Below are positions 7,250-16,761 of a stretch of 64,000 bases of DNA, piece by piece (position 1 is the first letter of the stretch; each line of letters begins with the position of its first letter). The notes beneath the pieces are model-generated. The model had not been told where the DNA came from, made no database searches, and was given only the letters and a program-made list of their open reading frames with translations. The position numbers and the translations under genes are program-made. Source of the stretch: JASBTN01 sp965228805 (GTDB lineage: Bacteria; Pseudomonadota; Alphaproteobacteria; Rhodobacterales; Rhodobacteraceae); assembly GCF_965228805.1 (NCBI RefSeq), contig NZ_CBDDIE010000001.1:84563-148562 (forward strand). The letters run 5' to 3'.

Positions 7250-8881
7250 TCAGCGCGCCCCGGCGCCCTCTGCCATGCGGCGGTCGAGCCAGTCGGGATC
7301 CATCTCGGGCACCGAGGACAGCAGGAGCTGCGTGTAGTCGGGGTAGGGGGGCGCAAGCACCGTATCCTTCAGACCCTGTTCCACCACACGCCCGTTCAGC
7401 ATGACGACGATCTCGTCGGAAATCGCCTCGACCGTGGCGATGTCATGGGTGATGAACAGGTAGGAAATCCCACGTTCCTTCTGCAGCCGCATGAGCAGGC
7501 GCAGGATGCCTTCCTGCACGATCTGGTCGAGGGCCGAGGTGACCTCGTCACAGATCATGACCTCGGGATCGGCGGCGAGCGCCCGGGCGATGCAGATGCG
7601 TTGCTTCTGCCCGCCCGACAGCTCGCTGGGCAGCCGGTCGTAGAAGCTTTCGTTCAGCTCGATCGCCTCCAGCAGTTCGATCACCCGGGCCTCCTTCGCA
7701 CGGCCCTTGAGGCCGTGGTAGAACTCCAGCGGGCGGCCGATGATCTCGCCCACCGTTTGGCGCGGGTTCATCGCGGTGTCGGCCATCTGATAGATCATCT
7801 GGATGCGCTGTTTCTGATCGCGGCTGCGCGCCTTGAGCTGGGCGGGCAGGGGGGTGCCGTTGAAGCGCACCGTGCCGTTTTCAGCGGGCAGAAGCCCGGT
7901 CACAACACGGGCAGTGGTAGACTTGCCCGAGCCGCTTTCACCAACGATAGAGACTGTTTTTCCGCGCGGCAGGCGGATCGAGACGTCATGCAGCACCCGC
8001 ATCGAAGCGCTGTAGCCCGCGTCGATGCCGTCGATCTCCAACACGGTATCGTCGGACTGTTCGGCCTGTTTGTGCAGGGCGCGCACGGACCAGAGGGATT
8101 TGGTGTAATCCTCGCGCGGGGCGGCGAGCATCTGGCGGGTTTCGGCCTCTTCCACCTCTTCGCCGTAACGCAGCACCTTGATGCGGTCGGCCATCTGGGC
8201 GACCACGGCGAGGTCATGGGTGATGTAGATCGCGGCGGTGTGAAACTCTTCCACAATTTTGCGCATGGCGGTCAGCACCTCGACCTGGGTGGTCACGTCG
8301 AGCGCGGTGGTCGGTTCGTCGAAGATGATCAGGTCCGGGCGCGGCGACATGGCCATGGCGGTCATGATGCGCTGGAGCTGCCCGCCGGAAACCTGGTGCG
8401 GATAGCGTTCGCCGATGGTGGCGGGGTGGGGCAGGGACAGCGCGTCAAACAAGGCGCGGGCGTCATCACGCGCGGCCTTGTCGTTCTGCAACCCTTCGCG
8501 CACGGTGGCCGCAACGGTCTGATCCAGCAGGCGATGGGCCGGGTTGAACGACGCGGCGGCGGATTGCGCGACATAGGCGATGCGGCTGCCCCAGATATGC
8601 TGCAACTCGCGCTGGGACTTGGCGCGCAGGTCCATGCCGTCGAAGCGGATCGTGCCGCCGGTGATACGACAACCGGGCTGTGTATAGCCCATCGCGGCCT
8701 TGCCCAGCGTCGATTTCCCCGCGCCGCTTTCGCCGATCAACCCCAGCACCTCGCCGCGTCTGAGCGTCAGGTCGACCCCCTTGATGATCGGGTTCCATTT
8801 CTCATCCGAAAAGCCCTCGATCCGGATATCGCGCATGTCGAGCAGCAGCTCACCGGAGGCGTCAGCAGGCATTTTATGCAT
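7250..8881 (-). CDS. Dipeptide/oligopeptide-type ABC transporter, fused double ATPase
   Basis: A 543-residue protein with two complete ABC ATPase domains, equivalent to a DppD-DppF fusion. The first has Walker A GESGAGKST, signature VSGGQLQR and Walker B LIIFDEPTTALD. The second has GESGSGKST, LSGGQKQR and MICDEVTSALD. ATG 8881 follows AAAAGGA at good spacing. It is the last gene of the minus operon permease-permease-ATPase and powers uptake of the ligand bound by the product of 11083-12675. Peptide-type importers of this family also carry other solutes, so the name does not fix the substrate. Confidence 0.93.
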   Translation of the reverse strand: MHKMPADASGELLLDMRDIRIEGFSDEKWNPIIKGVDLTLRRGEVLGLIGESGAGKSTLGKAAMGYTQPGCRITGGTIRFDGMDLRAKSQRELQHIWGSRIAYVAQSAAASFNPAHRLLDQTVAATVREGLQNDKAARDDARALFDALSLPHPATIGERYPHQVSGGQLQRIMTAMAMSPRPDLIIFDEPTTALDVTTQVEVLTAMRKIVEEFHTAAIYITHDLAVVAQMADRIKVLRYGEEVEEAETRQMLAAPREDYTKSLWSVRALHKQAEQSDDTVLEIDGIDAGYSASMRVLHDVSIRLPRGKTVSIVGESGSGKSTTARVVTGLLPAENGTVRFNGTPLPAQLKARSRDQKQRIQMIYQMADTAMNPRQTVGEIIGRPLEFYHGLKGRAKEARVIELLEAIELNESFYDRLPSELSGGQKQRICIARALAADPEVMICDEVTSALDQIVQEGILRLLMRLQKERGISYLFITHDIATVEAISDEIVVMLNGRVVEQGLKDTVLAPPYPDYTQLLLSSVPEMDPDWLDRRMAEGAGAR

Positions 8882-8905
8882 GGTTAGGGTCCTTTTCCGG
8901 CTGGC

Positions 8906-9823
8906 TTAATGCTCGTCCCGCAGACCGCTGGTCTTGTGCAGGAACCAGTCGACGACGAAGTTCACGGCGACGGTGATCAGCGCAATGGCGGCGGCGGGCA
9001 GAAGGGGGGTGAGCCCGGCTTTCAGGTCGAACTTGGCAAATTGCACGAGGTTCGCCGTTTCGCGCACCATGGTGCCCCAGTCGGCGGTGGGGGGCTGGAT
9101 GCCGACGCCCAGGAAGCTGAGCGCGGCAATGGTCAGGAAGACGAAGCAGAAGCGCAACCCGAACTCGGCCACCAGGGGCGGCATGATATTGGGCAGGATC
9201 TCGCGCCGCATGACCCAACCCAGGCCCTCGCCGCGCAGGGTGGCGGCCTCGACATAATCCATGACGGCCACGTTCACCGCGACGGCGCGGGTCAGGCGAA
9301 AGACGCGGGTCGAATCCAGAAGCGCGATGATCAGGATCAGCGACAGCGCCGAGGAGCCGAAGATCGACAGGAGCATCAGTGCGAAGATCAGGCTGGGGAT
9401 CGCCATCAGAACATCCACGCCGCGGCTGATCAGCTGGTCCAGCCAGCCGCGGTTGATGGCCGCGATCAGCCCCAGCCCGCCGCCGATCACGAAGGCCAAG
9501 AGCGTGGTGACGAAGGCGATCCCGATCGTATTGCGCGCGCCAAAGATGAGGCGCGAGAGGATATCGCGGCCGATCTGGTCGGTGCCGAACCAGTGGTCCG
9601 CCGACCAGGCGGCATAGGGCTGGGCGAAGACCTCGCTTTCGCCGTAGGGCGCGATCCAGGGGGCAAACAGCGCCAGCACCACGTAGAAGACGATGACGGC
9701 CAGGCCGAACAAAGCGGTCGGCGGGGCCTTTTTCAGCTCGATCCAGGCGCGCTGGCGGCGGGTGCGCCGGGTGCGGACATGGCCGACCTCGGCAGCGGCG
9801 GAATATGTCTCTGTTTCACTCAT
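8906..9823 (-). CDS. ABC transporter permease, DppC/OppC type
   Basis: A 305-residue inner-membrane permease with an Arg-rich cytoplasmic N-terminus, about six hydrophobic segments and the EAA-like loop YVEAATLRGEGLGWVMRREILPN typical of BPD-type permeases. The GTDQIGRDILSRLIFGAR segment is a DppC/OppC hallmark. Its ATG overlaps the stop of the preceding permease gene, which indicates translational coupling, and the ATPase gene follows 24 bases later. Confidence 0.93.
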   Translation of the reverse strand: MSETETYSAAAEVGHVRTRRTRRQRAWIELKKAPPTALFGLAVIVFYVVLALFAPWIAPYGESEVFAQPYAAWSADHWFGTDQIGRDILSRLIFGARNTIGIAFVTTLLAFVIGGGLGLIAAINRGWLDQLISRGVDVLMAIPSLIFALMLLSIFGSSALSLILIIALLDSTRVFRLTRAVAVNVAVMDYVEAATLRGEGLGWVMRREILPNIMPPLVAEFGLRFCFVFLTIAALSFLGVGIQPPTADWGTMVRETANLVQFAKFDLKAGLTPLLPAAAIALITVAVNFVVDWFLHKTSGLRDEH

Positions 9824-10800
9824 TTCGGGTGCAGAAGCCTCGGGTTCGAAAGGATGCCGATCACGTCGGCGATCAGGTTCAGAAGGATGTAGGTGGCGGC
9901 GAAGATCAGGGCGCAGGCCTGCACGACGGGGATGTCACGCGAGCTGACCGCGTCGACCATCAGCTGGCCGACGCCCGGGTAGACGAAGACCACCTCGACC
10001 ACGACGACGCCCACCACCAGATAGGCGAGGTTGAAGGCGATGACGGTGGCAATCGGCGCCAGCGCATTGGGCAGGGCGTGCAGAAGGATCACCCGCGCGG
10101 CGCTTTCACCCTTCAGCCGGGCCATCTCGATATAGGGAGACGCCAAGAGGTTGATCAGCGCGGCCCGCGTCATGCGCATCATGTGGGCGACGATGACCAG
10201 GGTCAGGGTCAGGGCGGGCAGGATGCACTTCAGAATGCGCTCGCCCAGGGGCATGCCGGGTTCGACATTGGCGAGCGACGGCAGCACCGGCCAGAGCGTG
10301 CCCAGCAGCAGGATCAGGATATAGGCCACGAAGAACTCCGGGAAGGAGATCGCGGTCAGCGTGCTGGCGGAGGCGAGCTTGTCATAGCGCGAGTTGCGCC
10401 AGAGCGCGGTGGTAATGCCCAGAAACAGCGCCATGGGCACCGAGATCACGGCGGCGAGCCCCGCCAAGAAAAGCGTGTTCCACAGGCGTGGTGCGACCAG
10501 GTCGACCACCGGGCGCGAGCGGTCCACCCCGGAACTGTCGCGCCCCGAAAAGGAGGTGCCCAGATCGCCGGTCGCCACCGACCCCACCCAATCGAGGTAG
10601 CGCAGCCAGGCCGGTTGATCCAAGCCCAGCTCGGCCCGGAAGGCGGCGACGGTTTCCGGCGTGGCGGCCTGGCCCAGCACCGCTTCGCCGAAGTCACCGG
10701 GCAGCATCTGGATCGCCGAGAAGATGATCAGCGAGACGATGAACAGGGTCACCAGGCCCAGGAACAGGCGTTTGAGGATCGTGGACAGAACGGGGTGCAT
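9820..10800 (-). CDS. ABC transporter permease, DppB/OppB type
   Basis: A 326-residue inner-membrane permease. The N-terminus (LKRLFLGLVTLFIVSLIIFSAIQMLPGD) is the conserved DppB/OppB first helix, and MARLKGESAARVILLHALPNAL is the EAA loop that couples to the ATPase. AAGGA precedes ATG 10800. It is the first gene of the minus-strand transporter operon. It is transcribed divergently from the binding-protein gene, with a shared 282-bp control region that contains the element described at 10849-10913. Confidence 0.93.
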   Translation of the reverse strand: MHPVLSTILKRLFLGLVTLFIVSLIIFSAIQMLPGDFGEAVLGQAATPETVAAFRAELGLDQPAWLRYLDWVGSVATGDLGTSFSGRDSSGVDRSRPVVDLVAPRLWNTLFLAGLAAVISVPMALFLGITTALWRNSRYDKLASASTLTAISFPEFFVAYILILLLGTLWPVLPSLANVEPGMPLGERILKCILPALTLTLVIVAHMMRMTRAALINLLASPYIEMARLKGESAARVILLHALPNALAPIATVIAFNLAYLVVGVVVVEVVFVYPGVGQLMVDAVSSRDIPVVQACALIFAATYILLNLIADVIGILSNPRLLHPK

Positions 10801-11082
10801 GGGCGGTCCTTGCAGGATTTCGGGGGGCCGTCAGGCAGGTGCGGGCAAGCCTAGACAAAGCCGGACGGGGACATTTGCGAAAAAATCCGGGCCAATGACC
10901 CGGTTTTCTTTGTTTGCCTGAACGCCGGTTGCTCGGTGACGGTCAGCGCGAACCGGGGCGGGCCGAGAAAGGCTCTGATCTACCGGAAAAGCACCGAATC
11001 CCCCCTTGCCCCCGTAGGGCAGGGTGCGGGGCGCGGGGCGCGTAACGATCAACACACATCGCATCAACCGGGAGGACCCCTG
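10801..11082. promoter_or_regulatory. Divergent control region of the ABC transporter
   Basis: This 282-bp gap separates dppB-like and binding-protein genes. On the minus strand CTAGGCT (near 10848-10854) may act as a -10 box for the permease operon. A small GC stem, CCGGG/CCCGG (10887-10903), is flanked by A6 on the left and TTTTCTTT on the right. It could fold as a terminator-like hairpin in either direction. The GCCTAG-to-TTGT architecture is shared with two other divergent regions in the window. The rest, to 11082, shows only the GGGAGGA ribosome site of the downstream gene. Confidence 0.5.
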
Positions 11083-12675
11083 ATGACCAAAGACACCAAA
11101 CGCTGGCTTTCCTCGCCCGCAAAGACCCTGTCGCGGCGCGGCTTCATGACCAGCGCCATGGCGGCCGGCATGGCGGGCCCCGCGCTGATGAGCCTGTCGG
11201 GCCAGGCCCTGGCCGCCGGCCCGAAACGCGGCGGCACGTTCAAGGTCGGGTTCGGCAGCGGTTCGACCACCGACAACCTGGATCCGGCGACCTATGAGGG
11301 CACGATCATGACCGCGGTTGCCTTCCTCTATGGCAACAACCTGGTCGAAGTGGACGCAAACGGCGCGTTGCAGCCGGAGCTGGCAGAAAGCTGGGGATCG
11401 GAAGACGCGAAGACCTGGGTCTTTACCCTGCGCGCGGGCGTCACCTTCCACAACGGGCAGGCGCTGACGCCTGCGGATGTCATCGCCACGATCAACCACC
11501 ATCGCGGCGAAGGCTCGAAATCGGCGGTAAACGGGCTGGTCTCGCAGATCAAGGACATGCGCGCGGATGGCAACAATGTCGTCTTCGAGCTGGACGGCGC
11601 CAATGCGGACTTCCCCTTCATCCTGTCCGATTACCACCTGGTGATCCTGCCTTCGAAAGACGGTGCGCTGATCGACCCGCAGGGCGGTATCGGCACCGGC
11701 GGCTATATCATCGACGAGTTCGAACCCGGCGTGCGCGTGAAGGCGCATCGCAACCCGGATTACTTCAAATCCGACCGCGCCCATTTCGACGAGGTGGAAT
11801 TCCTGGCCATCGTCGACCTGACCGCGCGCCAGAACGCTCTGCTGAACGGATCGGTGCACGCGATCGACCGGGTCGACCCGAAAACCGTCGCCCTTCTGGG
11901 CCGCGCGCCGAATATCAACATCCTCGAGAAGACCTCGACCCTGCATTACACCTTCCCGATGCGGGTGGACGCGGCGCCGTTCGACAATTACGACCTGCGC
12001 ATGGCGCTGAAATACGCGGTGAAGCGGCAGGAGCTGGTGGACAAGATCCTGCTGGGCCACGGCGCGGTGGGCAATGATCATCCGATCTCGACCGCGAACC
12101 AGTATCACGCGGGCGACCTGGCGCAGCGGGAGTTCGACGCGGACAAGGCGGCGTTTCATTACAAGAAATCCGGCCACAGCGGGCCATTGCAGCTGTCGTC
12201 CTCGGACGCGGCCTTTGCCGGCGCTGTGGATGCGGCCCAGCTGATCGCCGCCTCCGCCGCCGAGGCGGGGATCGAGATCGAGGTGGTGCGCGAGCCTTCC
12301 GACGGCTACTGGTCCAACGTCTGGAACAAGAAGCCCTGGACCGTCGCCTATTGGTCCGGTCGCCCGACCGAGGACTGGATGTTCGCCTCGGCCTATACGG
12401 ATGACACGGATTGGAACGAAACCGCCTGGCGCACGACCGAGGCCGCCAAACGCTTCAACGCGGTGGTGATCGAGGCACGTTCGGAGCTGGACAGCGACAA
12501 GCGTCGCGCGCTTTACGCCGAGGCCCAGACCCTGGTGCATGACGATGGCGGCGCGCTGATCCCGATGTTTGCCAACCATATCATGGGCGTGGCCAGCACC
12601 GTCGCCCATGGCGAGGTGGCCGCGAACTGGGAAATGGACGGCGCCAAGGCGCATGAACGCTGGTGGTTCGCCTGA
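11083..12675 (+). CDS. ABC transporter substrate-binding protein (SBP family 5), Tat-exported
   Basis: A 530-residue periplasmic binding protein of the peptide/nickel family. ATG 11083 follows GGGAGGA; a longer frame upstream is discarded. The N-terminus carries a twin-arginine motif SRRGFMTS (17-24), a hydrophobic stretch and an AxA-type cleavage site near ALAAG. The mature part starts KRGGTFKVGFGSG and contains the family block LAESWGSEDAKTWVFTLRAGV. Tat export suggests folding before export. It delivers its ligand to the divergently encoded permeases; context with hydantoinase and sarcosine oxidase suggests an N-methylated or cyclic amide ligand, which is inference. Confidence 0.93.
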   Translation: MTKDTKRWLSSPAKTLSRRGFMTSAMAAGMAGPALMSLSGQALAAGPKRGGTFKVGFGSGSTTDNLDPATYEGTIMTAVAFLYGNNLVEVDANGALQPELAESWGSEDAKTWVFTLRAGVTFHNGQALTPADVIATINHHRGEGSKSAVNGLVSQIKDMRADGNNVVFELDGANADFPFILSDYHLVILPSKDGALIDPQGGIGTGGYIIDEFEPGVRVKAHRNPDYFKSDRAHFDEVEFLAIVDLTARQNALLNGSVHAIDRVDPKTVALLGRAPNINILEKTSTLHYTFPMRVDAAPFDNYDLRMALKYAVKRQELVDKILLGHGAVGNDHPISTANQYHAGDLAQREFDADKAAFHYKKSGHSGPLQLSSSDAAFAGAVDAAQLIAASAAEAGIEIEVVREPSDGYWSNVWNKKPWTVAYWSGRPTEDWMFASAYTDDTDWNETAWRTTEAAKRFNAVVIEARSELDSDKRRALYAEAQTLVHDDGGALIPMFANHIMGVASTVAHGEVAANWEMDGAKAHERWWFA

Positions 12676-12733
12676 TCCGCACCCATCCCCGCCCCGGGCC
12701 TTGTCCCACTTCCTGAGAGGCCCGGGCACCCTT

Positions 12734-12773
12734 CGCCAGCAGGTGACCATCAGGTCGTTTGCTGGCGCTTTTG
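12734..12773 (+). terminator. Intrinsic terminator after the binding-protein gene
   Basis: CGCCAGCA (12734-12741) pairs with TGCTGGCG (12760-12767) and is followed by CTTTTG. It lies about 60 bases after the stop at 12675 and 180 bases before hyuA, separating the two plus-strand units. Confidence 0.65.
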
Positions 12774-12952
12774 TCGCAAACGGCCCAGACGCGGGCCCGA
12801 ATCCGGTGAACCCTGAGGTCATGCAACAGATGATCACTCCGAAACGTCTCGACCGCCGTGCCACCGGCTGCGACCTGGTTGCACAAGGCTGAACCCGCGC
12901 CCTTCGCGGGCGGATGCACGCCTTGCCCCCTTCGAGACAACGGAAATGACAT

Positions 12953-15094
12953 ATGACCGCAACACCCCACCTGCGCCTGGCCATTGATATTGGCGGCACG
13001 TTCACCGACACCGTGCTGGTCGAGGGCGAGGAGACGATCCTGGCCTCGACCAAGACCCTGACCACTCACCAGAACCCTGCCGATGGCGCGATGGAAGGCG
13101 CCGCGCGGGTGATGGCCCAGACCGGGCGCGCCTTGAGCGAAGTCACCGGCTTCATCCACGGCACCACGCTGGCGACCAATGCGCTGATCGAACGGCGCGG
13201 GGCCAGGGTGGCGACGATCTGTACCGAAGGGTTCCGCGATATCCTGGATATCGGCTATGAGCGGCGGTACTCGCAATATGACATCAACCTAGAAAAACCC
13301 GACCTGCTGGTGCCGCGCGAACATTCGCTGGTGATCCGCGAACGCATGTCGGCCGATGGTGAGGTGCTGATCCCGCTGGACGAGGGCGCGGTGGACGGGC
13401 TGCTGGCGCAGATCGACGCGACCGGCGCCGGGGCGCTGGCGATCTGCCTGATGCACGCCTACGCGAACCCGGCGCATGAGCTGCGCCTGCGCGAGATCCT
13501 GGCAGAGAAACGGCCGGAGATCACCGTCTCCATCTCGTCGGAGGTCAGCCCCGAGGCGCGCGAATTTGACCGGCTCTGCACCACGGTGGCCAACGCCTAT
13601 ATCCAGCCACTGATGGAAAGCTACCTGGCCCGCTTCGTGGCGCAGTTCGAGGCCGAAGGGGTCACTTGTCCGATCCTGATGATGACTGCGGGCGGCGGCA
13701 TGTGCACCGTGCAGACGGCGGCACGGTTCCCCATTCGCCTGGTGGAATCGGGCCCCGCCGGGGGCGCGATCCTGGCCGCACGCATTGCCGCGCGCGCGGG
13801 GCTGGAGGAGGTCCTGTCCTTCGACGTGGGCGGCACCACCGCCAAGCTCTGCCTGATCGACAAGGCGCGCCCGCAGACCTCGCGCGCGTTCGAAATCGCC
13901 CGCGCCGCACGCTTCATCAAGGGGTCGGGCATGCCCGTGCGCATCCCGGTGATCGAGATGATCGAGATCGGGGCAGGGGGCGGCTCCATCGCCGGGGTCG
14001 ACCGGTTGGGCCGCCTGACCGTGGGGCCGAAATCGGCGGGGTCCGAACCCGGCCCGGTCGCCTTCATGCGCGGTGGCACGGACCCGACCGTGACCGACAG
14101 CGACATCACGCTGGGCTATATCGTGCCCGACACCTTTGCCGAGGGGCATATCAAGCTGGATCCGGAGGGCTCGAAAGAGGCTCTAACCCGCGTCATAGGC
14201 TCGAAGTTGGACACGGACGCGGTGGGCTCCGCCGATGGTGTGTCGCGCATTGTCGACGAAAGCATGGCCAGCGCCGGGCGGATGCACGCGGTGGAATCGG
14301 GCAAGGACCTTGGGCCGCGCACGATGATTGCTTTCGGTGGCAACGGGCCGCTGCACGCCAGCCGCGTGGCACGCTCGGCGGGCGTCAGCCGCATTGTCAT
14401 TCCGCCCAACCCGGGCGTCGGCTCGGCGGTCGGCTTCCTGTTCGCGCCGGTCAGCTTCGAAATCGTGCGCTCGCGCTATTCGCTGTTGAACTCGATGGAT
14501 ATGGACGGGGTGAACGGGCTTTTCGACGCGATGATTGCCGAGGCCAAGGGCGTGGTCGCCCAGGGCGCCGGGGACGCACCGACCGAGACCCTGCGCACCG
14601 CCTTCATGCGCTACAACGGCCAGGGGCACGAGATCGAGATCACCCTGCCGGATCGGGCTTTGACGGGGGATGACATCGCCCCCCTGACCGCCGCCTTCGA
14701 AGAGGAGTACCGCAAGCAATTCTCGCGCCCCGTGCCGGGGATGGAGATCGAGATCCTCAACTGGGCGGTGCGTGTTGCGACCCGCGACAGCGCCGTGCCG
14801 CCGGTGCCCGCGACGCCCACGCTCACCACGATCAAGCCGAACGGCACCCGCCCGATCACCTGCGACGTGGACGGCAAAGCCAAGGACGCAGCCTTCGTCG
14901 CCCGCGCGGACCTGAAACCGGGCGACCATGTGCCCGGCCCGGCGCTGATCCATGAACCGCAGACCACCACGCTGGTGTCCGCCGATTTCTCGGCCCACCT
15001 GGATGCGATTGGCAACCTTGTCCTTGTGAAGGCCCCCTCAAGTAGGGAAGCGGTAGGGGAAACCAAGAATGTCCAGAAAGGGGGTGCGAAATGA
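12953..15094 (+). CDS. hyuA: Hydantoinase/oxoprolinase A subunit (HyuA)
   Basis: A 713-residue ATP-dependent hydantoinase/oxoprolinase A subunit. The N-terminal actin-like ATPase fold shows AIDIGGTFTDTVLV (about 10-23), HGTTLATNALIERRGA and, in the central domain, LSFDVGGTTAKLCLI; GGNGPLHA lies further on. Enzymes of this family hydrolyse cyclic amides such as N-methylhydantoin or 5-oxoproline with ATP, together with HyuB. The start has a GGAA site in front. The stop overlaps the hyuB start by four bases. The operon also carries an aminotransferase and a racemase-like gene, so the product may be a carbamoylated amino acid; substrate unknown. Confidence 0.92.
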   Translation: MTATPHLRLAIDIGGTFTDTVLVEGEETILASTKTLTTHQNPADGAMEGAARVMAQTGRALSEVTGFIHGTTLATNALIERRGARVATICTEGFRDILDIGYERRYSQYDINLEKPDLLVPREHSLVIRERMSADGEVLIPLDEGAVDGLLAQIDATGAGALAICLMHAYANPAHELRLREILAEKRPEITVSISSEVSPEAREFDRLCTTVANAYIQPLMESYLARFVAQFEAEGVTCPILMMTAGGGMCTVQTAARFPIRLVESGPAGGAILAARIAARAGLEEVLSFDVGGTTAKLCLIDKARPQTSRAFEIARAARFIKGSGMPVRIPVIEMIEIGAGGGSIAGVDRLGRLTVGPKSAGSEPGPVAFMRGGTDPTVTDSDITLGYIVPDTFAEGHIKLDPEGSKEALTRVIGSKLDTDAVGSADGVSRIVDESMASAGRMHAVESGKDLGPRTMIAFGGNGPLHASRVARSAGVSRIVIPPNPGVGSAVGFLFAPVSFEIVRSRYSLLNSMDMDGVNGLFDAMIAEAKGVVAQGAGDAPTETLRTAFMRYNGQGHEIEITLPDRALTGDDIAPLTAAFEEEYRKQFSRPVPGMEIEILNWAVRVATRDSAVPPVPATPTLTTIKPNGTRPITCDVDGKAKDAAFVARADLKPGDHVPGPALIHEPQTTTLVSADFSAHLDAIGNLVLVKAPSSREAVGETKNVQKGGAK

Positions 15095-16761
15095 CCTCGA
15101 TGACCGATACCAAAACCGACCTCTCGCCCGCCCGCCTGCAAGTCATGTGGAACCGCCTGCTGGCAGTGGTGGAAGAGCAGGGCCAGACCCTGATCCGCGC
15201 CGCATTCAGCCCCATCGTGCGCGAATGCGGGGACATTTCGGCCGGGATCTTCGACGTGAACGGGCGGATGCTGGCCCAGGCCGTCACCGGCACGCCCGGC
15301 CATATCAACACCATGGCCGAGGCGGTCCTGCACCTGCGCGGGCGGTTTTCGCTGCAAGACATGAAGCCCGGCGACATCTACATGACCAATGACCCGTGGC
15401 TGGCCTCGGGGCATTTGAACGACTTCCTGCTGATGATGCCCGCCTTCAAGGACGGCAAGGTGGTCGGCTTTACCTCCTGCACCTCACACCTGGTGGATCT
15501 GGGCGGCCTCGGCATGGGGCCGGAGGGCGCCGATATCTATGACGAAGGCCTTCTGATCCCGCCCTGCAAGCTGGTCGAGGAAGGCACGCCCAATCCGCTG
15601 CTGATGGACATCATCCGCGTGAACTCGCGTGAGCCGATCGCGAACGAGGGCGACATCTACGCGCTGATCGCCTGTTGCGAGGCCGGGGTGAACCGTCTGG
15701 TCGCCATGATGGAGGAATTCGGCATCGACGACCTTCACACGCTGGGCGACTACATCATCGACACCTCGCGCAAGGGCGCCATCGAGGCGATCGCGGAGGT
15801 GCCGGAGGGCACCTACACGAACATGCTGAAGATGGACGGGTATGAGAACGAGCTGGAGCTGCACGCCACGCTGACCGTGACCAGGGACGGCATGCATGTG
15901 GATTTCACCGGCACCTCGGGCCTGTCGAAGAAGGGCATCAACGTGCCCCTGAACTATGCCACCGCCTACACGGTCTTTGCCCTGCGCTGCATCGTCGGGC
16001 CGGATATTCCGAACAATGCGGGCTCGCTTGAGCCGTTCACCGTGGACGGGCCCAAGAACTGCATCCTGAATGCGCAGCACCCCGCACCGGTGGCGATGCG
16101 CCACACGCTGGGGCAGGTGACGCCGGACCTGGTGCTGGGCTGCCTGCACCAGGCGCTGCCCGATGAGGTGCCCGCCGAGGGCGCAAGCTGCATGTTCGAC
16201 CTGCCGATGCGCCATGCGCCGGAGGTGGCGGCCGAAGGCGGGCGCGAGTTCGCCATTGAACCCGTGCACAACGGCGGCACCGGCGCGCGGCCCCATGCGG
16301 ACGGGCTGTCGGCCACCGCTTATCCCTCGGGCGTCTTCGGCTCTCAGGTCGAGATCACCGAAAGCGTGGCGCCGGTCGTCATGTGGCGGCGCGAACTGCT
16401 GCCGGATTCCGGTGGGCCGGGCAAGTATCGCGGCGGGCTTGGCCAGCGGATCGAGATGACCTCGTCCAATGGCGCGCCCTTCATCGTCTTCCTCTCGGTC
16501 GAGCGGCTGAAATTCCCGGCGCTTGGCCGCATGGGCGGGCAGCCCGGCGCGCCCGGTCGCATTCGCTTCCGCGAGGGTGCCGAGGATATCCCCGGCAAGG
16601 GCGAGCTGCGGGTGACCGGGGAGGATTACCTGATCTTCGACACGCCCGGCGGCGGTGGCTTCGGCGACCCGGCGGAGCGCGACCCGGCGGCGCTGGAGCT
16701 GGACCTGAAACGCGGGCTGGTCACGCAAGAGGGCGCGAAGGCCTATGGGGGTGCGTCATGA
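15091..16761 (+). CDS. hyuB: Hydantoinase/oxoprolinase B subunit (HyuB)
   Basis: A 556-residue HyuB-family subunit. The block RAAFSPIVRECGDISAGIFD, the GHINTMAEAV and TNDPWLASGHLNDF motifs and the late GGPGKYRGGLGQ segment are typical. The C-terminus ends with the usual DTPGGGGFGDPAERDPAA. It partners HyuA (four-base ATGA overlap) and its own stop overlaps the next gene in the same way, so the four genes of this operon are translationally coupled. Confidence 0.92.
   Translation: MTSMTDTKTDLSPARLQVMWNRLLAVVEEQGQTLIRAAFSPIVRECGDISAGIFDVNGRMLAQAVTGTPGHINTMAEAVLHLRGRFSLQDMKPGDIYMTNDPWLASGHLNDFLLMMPAFKDGKVVGFTSCTSHLVDLGGLGMGPEGADIYDEGLLIPPCKLVEEGTPNPLLMDIIRVNSREPIANEGDIYALIACCEAGVNRLVAMMEEFGIDDLHTLGDYIIDTSRKGAIEAIAEVPEGTYTNMLKMDGYENELELHATLTVTRDGMHVDFTGTSGLSKKGINVPLNYATAYTVFALRCIVGPDIPNNAGSLEPFTVDGPKNCILNAQHPAPVAMRHTLGQVTPDLVLGCLHQALPDEVPAEGASCMFDLPMRHAPEVAAEGGREFAIEPVHNGGTGARPHADGLSATAYPSGVFGSQVEITESVAPVVMWRRELLPDSGGPGKYRGGLGQRIEMTSSNGAPFIVFLSVERLKFPALGRMGGQPGAPGRIRFREGAEDIPGKGELRVTGEDYLIFDTPGGGGFGDPAERDPAALELDLKRGLVTQEGAKAYGGAS

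Noticed and set aside
7445..8887. Long plus-strand frame opposite the ABC ATPase gene
   Set aside because: It is an antisense shadow of a high-GC gene. The minus strand encodes clear Walker motifs and the plus frame shows no family feature.
10831..13065. Minus-strand frame of 744 codons opposite the binding protein
   Set aside because: It crosses the Tat-protein gene and a terminator; amino-acid composition is low in variety and no motif appears.
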